DNA of 7,879 nt from Ignavibacteria bacterium (GTDB taxonomy: Bacteria > Bacteroidota > Ignavibacteria > Tepidaquicellales > Tepidaquicellaceae): positions 1 to 7,879 of the forward strand of contig JAGPCH010000049.1 in NCBI GenBank assembly GCA_018058125.1. Direction: 5' to 3'. Both the position numbers and the translations under genes were made by a program. The notes beneath the pieces were generated by a model, which was not told where the DNA came from, ran no database searches, and saw nothing but the letters and a program-made list of their open reading frames with translations. This document shows, one piece after another, positions 1 through 4,948 of this stretch. Position 1 is the stretch's first letter; each line of letters opens with the position of its first letter.

Positions 1-1
1 A

Positions 2-571
2 GATATACTGGCGCAGAATATAAATCTGGACGGGACGCTTGGCGTACTTTCTCTCAGCGCTGAATTCGGTATAGAAGCAATGTGGGACGGCGCTGTGCAG
101 GTTCAGGATACAGTAAGATTCTATCTCAGAAACAATTCTTCACCTTATGATATAAAAGATTCTTCCGCTGTTTATCTTAATTCGAACGGCGAAGGTACAG
201 CATATTTCTCTGCTCCCGGAGGTAACTTTTATATACAGACAAAACACAGAAGCGCGCTTGAGACATGGTCTTCCGCAGCAGTATCATTCTCTCCTGGAAG
301 CGCAACCGCTTATGATTTTACTTCAATGCAATCGCAGTCTTACGGAAATAATTCTGTTCTTACTTCGGGAAGATACTGTTCTTACAGCGGTGAAATCACC
401 GGAGACGGAGCAATTGACTTGTCAGATGTAATCGAAGTATTCAATAAATCATCTGTTTTCACAACGGGTTATGTTGCTGCAGATGTTAACGGTGATAATT
501 TAGTAGATCTTTCAGATATTGTAGTTACCAGTAATAATGCATCAGAGTTTGTCACAGTGATAAGACCATAG
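2..571 (+). CDS. 3' end of a secreted-type protein with a dockerin-like C-terminal module (partial)
   Basis: The reading frame is open from the left edge (first full codon at position 2) to TAG at 569-571, so the gene begins outside the window. The in-frame ATG at 80 falls inside the conserved domain and is unlikely to be the true start. The visible 189 residues form a beta-sandwich-like stretch (short motifs FYLRNNSSPY, KHRSALETW, SYGNN), followed by two EF-hand/dockerin-type loops. Counted from the Met at 80, these are near residues 103-116 (SGEITGDGAIDLSD) and 135-146 (DVNGDNLVDLSD), and the protein ends in VIRP. The whole segment aligns with the C-terminus of the 804-residue protein encoded at 4949-7363. 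Dockerin-like loops bind calcium in known families; here binding is inferred. The function of the missing N-terminal part cannot be told. A terminator follows directly. Loop 1 has Glu in place of the first Asp, so it may bind calcium weakly. Confidence 0.85.
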   Translation, partial: DILAQNINLDGTLGVLSLSAEFGIEAMWDGAVQVQDTVRFYLRNNSSPYDIKDSSAVYLNSNGEGTAYFSAPGGNFYIQTKHRSALETWSSAAVSFSPGSATAYDFTSMQSQSYGNNSVLTSGRYCSYSGEITGDGAIDLSDVIEVFNKSSVFTTGYVAADVNGDNLVDLSDIVVTSNNASEFVTVIRP

Positions 572-599
572 TATTAATTCAATATAATTTTATTGGGTG

Positions 600-637
600 A
601 AGAAGCGTGAATGTAATTTATTTGCGCTTCTTTTTTT
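600..637 (+). terminator. Rho-independent terminator after the left-edge gene
   Basis: The stem arms are AAGAAGCG (600-607) and CGCTTCTT (625-632). Inner wobble and A-T pairs 608-611/621-624 extend the stem and leave a loop of about 9 nt. A run of seven T lies at 631-637. It starts 28 nt after the stop codon at 571, in the correct orientation for the plus-strand gene. There is no matching A run on the left, so it should act on the plus strand only. Confidence 0.8.
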
Positions 638-703
638 ATGACTGTGGAAAGTAACTTAATGTGATTTGTATTTCAGATTTTTAAAATGGTTTTTATAAAT
701 TGT

Positions 704-747
704 AAATTCCGGCAGAGGCATAAAAACTAATGCCTTTACCGGAATTT
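704..747. terminator. Long hairpin between convergent genes, possible bidirectional terminator
   Basis: The arms AAATTCCGG (704-712) and CCGGAATTT (739-747) pair perfectly. After one mismatch (713/738) the stem continues through 714-721 with 730-737, around an 8-nt A-rich loop. On the plus strand the T run is 745-749. On the minus strand only three U from the stem follow, then a U-rich stretch, so it is weaker there. It lies about 70 nt beyond the minus-strand stop at 820 and beyond the plus-strand terminator. It is the only strong hairpin available to end the minus-strand gene cluster. Confidence 0.6.
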
Positions 748-819
748 TTAATTATAAATGTGCAGTATAAAAAAGCCGCAAATAAATTTATGTTACATAC
801 TTATATTATTGGTAATAGA

Positions 820-3450
820 TCACTTCAGAAGTATCATCCTTTTTGTGTCTTTAAAATCATTTGCTGATATAGTATAAAAATAAATTCCGCTGGGAAATCC
901 TGCTGCATTCCATTCTACTGAATGCGTACCGGTATTCTTAACTTCATTTACAAGAGCTGCAACCTCTTTTCCTAGTAAGTTATATATTTTAAGTTCAACA
1001 GGACTGTTAGCAGTAAGACTGTAACGAATTACTGTAACCGGATTGAAAGGATTCGGATAGTTCTGTTCAAGAATGAATTTATCAGGAATGCCCGATATTT
1101 CTGAACTCCCGACTGTGGTCAGTCCTGTATTGCTTCCTTTAATAAATACAAGTGTGCTTACTGTTCCGCTTGGAGGAAGCGAACCGACTGCTCCTATATC
1201 TCCTTTACCATCGTTATCAATATCTGCAAATACCGGAGAGAATACACTTAAAAAAGCACCGGCTCTCATCTTATATTCAAAGGTGCCGTTATTGTTATAA
1301 TATAATGACAGTGAATTCGAAGCATTGTTTCCTACTATAATATCTTTATCTCCGTCATTGTCCAGATCACCTGCAGTAATTCCGGAAACATTCAGAAGGT
1401 CAGGAGAATATGCTGATGGCAGTATTATTGCAGACTGAAATGTTCCGTTACCGTTACCGTAAAGTACGGACATTGACGTGCCTTCCCAGAAATTACTTGA
1501 TGCAATATCAGGCTTTCCGTCATTGTTAAAATCCTCTACGACAATATCCGTGGCACCACCCTGCTCACCAATTGAATATGGCACAGGAGGCATAAGATCT
1601 CCGTTTCCCATTCCAAGGGAGATCTCTAAGATCGCTCCTGCACTGCCGGTCACAATATCTTTATTACCGTCCCCGTCAAAATCACCGAAAGCAATAGGAG
1701 CAGGTTGAGGACTTACAATCTTTATTATCGGATCTGAAAATACAGCGCTTCCGTTATTCAGGTAAATATAAATCCTTCTTGATGATTCAGGGATCCCCAT
1801 GCATCCAAGCCATTCCGTAATGATCACATCATTATCTCCGTCATTATCCATATCAGCGGCATCTATGTCATACCATCCGCAAGAATTGACAGATCTTGTC
1901 TGCACTGCACCGAAAGTACCGTCACCGTTATTAATAGCAAAATGAAAATCATAAGGCGGAGAATTTATAGCAGTGGCAAATAAAATATCAGGTTTATTAT
2001 CTCCGTTAATGTCCCTGAATTTTGCCTGTACACCGCCTGTTCTTATCGAGCAGGTTGTCCCGCCATCAAAAATTCCATTTCCCAGATTTTTCAAGTATCT
2101 GACCGGAACGCCGGTTGCTGTTCTTCCCGAAGCAGAGACCACTGCATCCAGATCAAGATCTCCGTCAATATCTGCGAAATCAATACTTGCAGAAAATGAG
2201 TTGCCCGTTTCGAAATTTGATGGAACCGGGAAAATCCCGTCACCGGGATTTTTATGAATGGTAATCTGCATCGAATATGAATCCGCAGTTAATATATCGA
2301 TCATACCGTCATTATTCATGTCTCCGGTCATGACATCCTCCGTATTCTGACCTGCGTTGTTTCTGTAGGAGGGAAGAAAACCTCCTGCACCGTTACTCAG
2401 CATTATCTGATAACCGTCCGTAGCTCTTGCATTTGCATCAGCGGTAATAATGTCATTCCATCCGTCATTGTTAATATCAGCTGTTTCGACATCTCTAATG
2501 CTTGCGGCAAAGTCAGTTGTCTGTATGATTTCAGGCGGAGAGAATATTATCCCGGAATTTCTCAAAAGCCCGATTGCAGGGGCATTGCCCGTAGTAAGAC
2601 CGTTATTTGTATAAAGTATATCCAGGTCACTGTCATTATCTAAATCTGTGAGCTTAACATTCGGCAAATAGCTGGAGCCGCTCAATATAAAAATATATTC
2701 TGTCCGGTTTGAAAAATTTCCTGTACCGGAATTTATCAGAACATTCACTTTTCCGTTCTCATTTGCAACCGCAAGATCAATAAAATTATCAGCATTTATT
2801 TTACCTGCCGATATCTTTATGGGTGAGTTCCCTGCCGGGTAAAGTACTGGTCCTGCAAAAGTTCCATCCCCGTTATTTATCAGAATAGTTATAGTATTAC
2901 CGGATCCGGAGCTGCCGTATGTAACGACTGCCAGATCAGTCTTATTGTCTCCGTTGAAATCCTCAGCTGCTATTCCGACCGGACCTCCTCCTACAAAATA
3001 ATTTGAAGGACTTCCGAATGTACCGTTGCCAAGATTAAAATAGACTGAAATGGAATTTCCTGCATAGTTATTTCCTGTATTGGAAACAATTATATCTGAA
3101 TAAGCATCATTGTTAAGCTTTGCGGAATAAACGAAATTTGATGATTGAGTGGATGGATAATAAACAGGATTTGAGTTGAATATTCCTCCGCCTGAGTTTT
3201 TCAAAACCACAAATCCGTTTGCCGATCCCATGAAACCTGCAAAGTATCTTGAACCTACTATGTCCGAATCTCCGTCATTATCTATATCAACTACCCTTCC
3301 GCTGTTAAGGAAATAGTTCTGCTCCCCTAGTTTTGCATTATAGCCATACCAAGTTTTGTCAAAAGGTTTAGCACCGGGCTGAGCAGCGGGATCTGAACCT
3401 ATAAGAGCCAGCATTACAATTGTTAAAATTATTGCATTAAATTTTTTCAT
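820..3450 (-). CDS. Secreted FG-GAP/VCBS-repeat beta-propeller protein with T9SS type A sorting tail
   Basis: This is an 876-residue protein. Residues 1-23 form a signal peptide: basic MKK start, hydrophobic core, cleavage likely near AAQ. Residues about 50-770 hold fourteen FG-GAP/VCBS-type repeats spaced 50-57 residues apart. Each carries an Asp-rich calcium loop of the form DxDxDGxxD, as in VVDIDNDGDSD, DFDGDGNKD and DLDNDGDKD, with centres near residues 55, 112, 164, 218, 269, 325, 377, 427, 480, 533, 590, 640, 695 and 743. Integrin-type propellers have seven such blades, so two tandem rings are a reasonable inference. Residues 793-876 are a T9SS type A sorting domain beginning at the NYPNPFNP motif, so export across both membranes is expected. 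The ligand is unknown. The ATG at 3448-3450 is preceded by an A/T-rich stretch without a Shine-Dalgarno site. It is the last gene of the minus-strand run, 94 nt after the gene upstream. Confidence 0.93.
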   Translation of the reverse strand: MKKFNAIILTIVMLALIGSDPAAQPGAKPFDKTWYGYNAKLGEQNYFLNSGRVVDIDNDGDSDIVGSRYFAGFMGSANGFVVLKNSGGGIFNSNPVYYPSTQSSNFVYSAKLNNDAYSDIIVSNTGNNYAGNSISVYFNLGNGTFGSPSNYFVGGGPVGIAAEDFNGDNKTDLAVVTYGSSGSGNTITILINNGDGTFAGPVLYPAGNSPIKISAGKINADNFIDLAVANENGKVNVLINSGTGNFSNRTEYIFILSGSSYLPNVKLTDLDNDSDLDILYTNNGLTTGNAPAIGLLRNSGIIFSPPEIIQTTDFAASIRDVETADINNDGWNDIITADANARATDGYQIMLSNGAGGFLPSYRNNAGQNTEDVMTGDMNNDGMIDILTADSYSMQITIHKNPGDGIFPVPSNFETGNSFSASIDFADIDGDLDLDAVVSASGRTATGVPVRYLKNLGNGIFDGGTTCSIRTGGVQAKFRDINGDNKPDILFATAINSPPYDFHFAINNGDGTFGAVQTRSVNSCGWYDIDAADMDNDGDNDVIITEWLGCMGIPESSRRIYIYLNNGSAVFSDPIIKIVSPQPAPIAFGDFDGDGNKDIVTGSAGAILEISLGMGNGDLMPPVPYSIGEQGGATDIVVEDFNNDGKPDIASSNFWEGTSMSVLYGNGNGTFQSAIILPSAYSPDLLNVSGITAGDLDNDGDKDIIVGNNASNSLSLYYNNNGTFEYKMRAGAFLSVFSPVFADIDNDGKGDIGAVGSLPPSGTVSTLVFIKGSNTGLTTVGSSEISGIPDKFILEQNYPNPFNPVTVIRYSLTANSPVELKIYNLLGKEVAALVNEVKNTGTHSVEWNAAGFPSGIYFYTISANDFKDTKRMILLK
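827..1066 (-). repeat. Duplicated T9SS-tail coding segment, copy A
   Basis: This 240-bp segment encodes most of the sorting domain of the FG-GAP protein. It aligns without gaps to 3552-3791 at a constant offset of 2725. By hand count there are 2 mismatches over 827-938 and about 17 over 939-1066. Positions 827-885 are identical for 59 bp. Homology stops within one or two codons of the stop codon. Confidence 0.9.
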
Positions 3451-3544
3451 TATTTTTTAATTTATATCTGTTAAATAGTAATCGATAATTTATATTATGA
3501 ATCTCAATCTCAAGTAAAATTATTCTTTCGAATTCGGATATATT

Positions 3545-4867
3545 TTATTTAAGAAGTATCATCCTTTTTGTGTCTTTAAAATCATTTGCTGATATAGTAT
3601 AAAAATAAATGCCGCTGGGAAATCCCGCTGCATTCCATTCTACTGAATGCGTACCGGTATTCTGAATTTCATTCACAAGCTCTGTAATCTCTTTTCCAAG
3701 TGAATTATATATTTTAAGTTCAACAGGAGTGTTTGCAGAAAGACTATAGCGTATTACTGTAACAGGATTGAAAGGATTCGGATAGTTCTGTGAAAGCTCA
3801 TAATTATCTGATATGATATCAGAACCTGAAATTGAAGTAGTCCCTCCGAAATGCATGATCAGGGATTTCATATCTTCGCCGTCAATAAATCTACCTACAG
3901 CCCATACATCTGCAGAAGATATTCTTATCATACTCAGCATACTTCCGCCGGCAGGAACCGGTGCACTAACCTCGCTCCAGCTTGTACCGTCGTAATGTAC
4001 TATATTCGAACCTGTTGACCATATATCATTCGCAGAATTATGAATAATATCTGCTCCGCCTCCGGGACTGCTTTCTACTGTCCAGTTACTTCCGTCAAAA
4101 TGAAGAAAACATGCATTGTACTGAGAGCCGTCATTAAACTGACAAGTGATTCTGATGTTGTCGCTTGCAATAATGTCCAGGTTGTATAAATGATTCTCCA
4201 ATCCGGGCTGAGGTACGGATATAATGTCCCACGAAGAGCCGGTCTTATGAAGAACCATATTTTTAAAATTCCCTGTAATTGTCCTTGAATATCCTACAGC
4301 CCAGATATCATCCGGTGAAATTCCTTTAATGTCGGTAATATAATTTGATCTGTTACTTGACTGGTTAGGAGAATCTTCTATACTCCAGGCTGAGCCATTC
4401 CAGTGTGTAATTAAAGTACCTGTTGTCGGACCCGGAGCGCCAACTGCTTTATAGCCTCCTGCATATATATCGTCAGGACTGAACACACATATAGTTTGCA
4501 GTCCGGAACCACCGGTAACGGTAGGAGCGGAATTTTCTTCCCATGAACTTCCATCCCAGTGAACTACAAGCATCTGCGGAGTGCTGTTGTTACTTTTATA
4601 TCCTACTGCATATACATTATCAGATGATGTTCCCTCCACTGCTACAAGTACATTTGTCTGTGTACCCGGACTCGGGGAATTCACTAATGTCCATTCCGTT
4701 CCGTTCCAGTGCTGAACAAGAGTCTTAATGGGTAATAAGCTCGTTTCTCCTACTGCCCAGACGTCATTGGATGAATTACCCCAAACGCCTCTGAGTAAAT
4801 TTCTTGATACATCGGGGCTTATGCTCGGAACAACACTCCACTGTTGAGAATAACAAATCGAACTCAT
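3545..4867 (-). CDS. Secreted HWNG-repeat beta-propeller protein with T9SS type A sorting tail; true start probably upstream
   Basis: From the first ATG (4867) the protein has 440 residues. It holds seven repeats of the form (S/P)xDxxAVG...HWxGxxW, for example SSNDVWAVG with VQHWNGTEW, spaced about 40-50 residues apart over residues 27-342. The last repeat lacks the W-x-V strand, while the N-terminus supplies one (QQWSVVPSISP), as expected for ring closure in a seven-bladed propeller. I cannot name the family with certainty; kelch- and BNR-like propellers are nearest in style. Residues 358-440 are a T9SS type A sorting domain with NYPNPFNP. Starting at 4867 gives no signal peptide, yet the frame is open upstream to 4930 and encodes one (see 4868-4930), so this ATG is probably not the real start. 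The gene follows the BNR-type gene by under 90 nt and is probably co-transcribed. Binding target unknown. Confidence 0.88.
   Translation of the reverse strand: MSSICYSQQWSVVPSISPDVSRNLLRGVWGNSSNDVWAVGETSLLPIKTLVQHWNGTEWTLVNSPSPGTQTNVLVAVEGTSSDNVYAVGYKSNNSTPQMLVVHWDGSSWEENSAPTVTGGSGLQTICVFSPDDIYAGGYKAVGAPGPTTGTLITHWNGSAWSIEDSPNQSSNRSNYITDIKGISPDDIWAVGYSRTITGNFKNMVLHKTGSSWDIISVPQPGLENHLYNLDIIASDNIRITCQFNDGSQYNACFLHFDGSNWTVESSPGGGADIIHNSANDIWSTGSNIVHYDGTSWSEVSAPVPAGGSMLSMIRISSADVWAVGRFIDGEDMKSLIMHFGGTTSISGSDIISDNYELSQNYPNPFNPVTVIRYSLSANTPVELKIYNSLGKEITELVNEIQNTGTHSVEWNAAGFPSGIYFYTISANDFKDTKRMILLK
3552..3791 (-). repeat. Duplicated T9SS-tail coding segment, copy B
   Basis: This is the partner of 827-1066 and lies in the sorting-domain region of the HWNG-repeat gene. 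Near identity covers 3552-3663, after which divergence rises sharply. The last 38 residues of the two proteins are identical. Both copies are in the same orientation, so recombination between them would delete the FG-GAP gene and fuse the tails. Confidence 0.9.
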
Positions 4868-4930
4868 TCCAAAAGCCAGTATTGCTGTTATAATTTTTAA
4901 AGTTTTTATTTTATTAAATTTAAATTTTCC
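4868..4930 (-). other. In-frame signal-peptide coding extension of the HWNG-repeat gene, without a canonical start
   Basis: Reading upstream from the ATG at 4867, the frame stays open for 21 codons to a TAA at 4931-4933. It encodes a basic segment (FNKIKTLK) and a hydrophobic core (IITAILAFG) that runs into MSSICYSQ and then the first propeller strand. That is a textbook Sec signal peptide ending in SQ, like the one of the gene upstream (LELFSQ). No ATG, GTG or TTG lies in this frame here. The best candidates are ATA at 4907-4909, which would give (M)KTLKIITAIL, or ATT at 4892-4894. An ATA-to-ATG sequence error or mutation is equally possible. Confidence 0.75.
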
Positions 4931-4948
4931 TTAAGTGTAATTTGAATT

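Noticed and set aside
386..517. Cellulosomal dockerin
   Set aside because: The loops are dockerin-like, but there is no cohesin, scaffoldin or glycoside hydrolase domain linked to them in the window; only a calcium-loop module can be supported.
80..571. ATG at 80 as the true start of the left-edge gene
   Set aside because: The frame is open to the window edge, and alignment with the BNR protein tail continues upstream of this Met, so it is an internal residue.
1073..2257. Several plus-strand open frames of 60-95 codons inside the FG-GAP gene
   Set aside because: They lie opposite the long repeat-coding minus-strand gene and show no domain, start signal or operon context; they are antisense shadows of its repeats.
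3451..3544. Terminator or clear promoter between the HWNG and FG-GAP genes
   Set aside because: Only a short CGAATTCG palindrome, a TGAGAT tandem pair and a loose TTTACT/TATAAA pair with an 18-nt spacer are visible; none is convincing.
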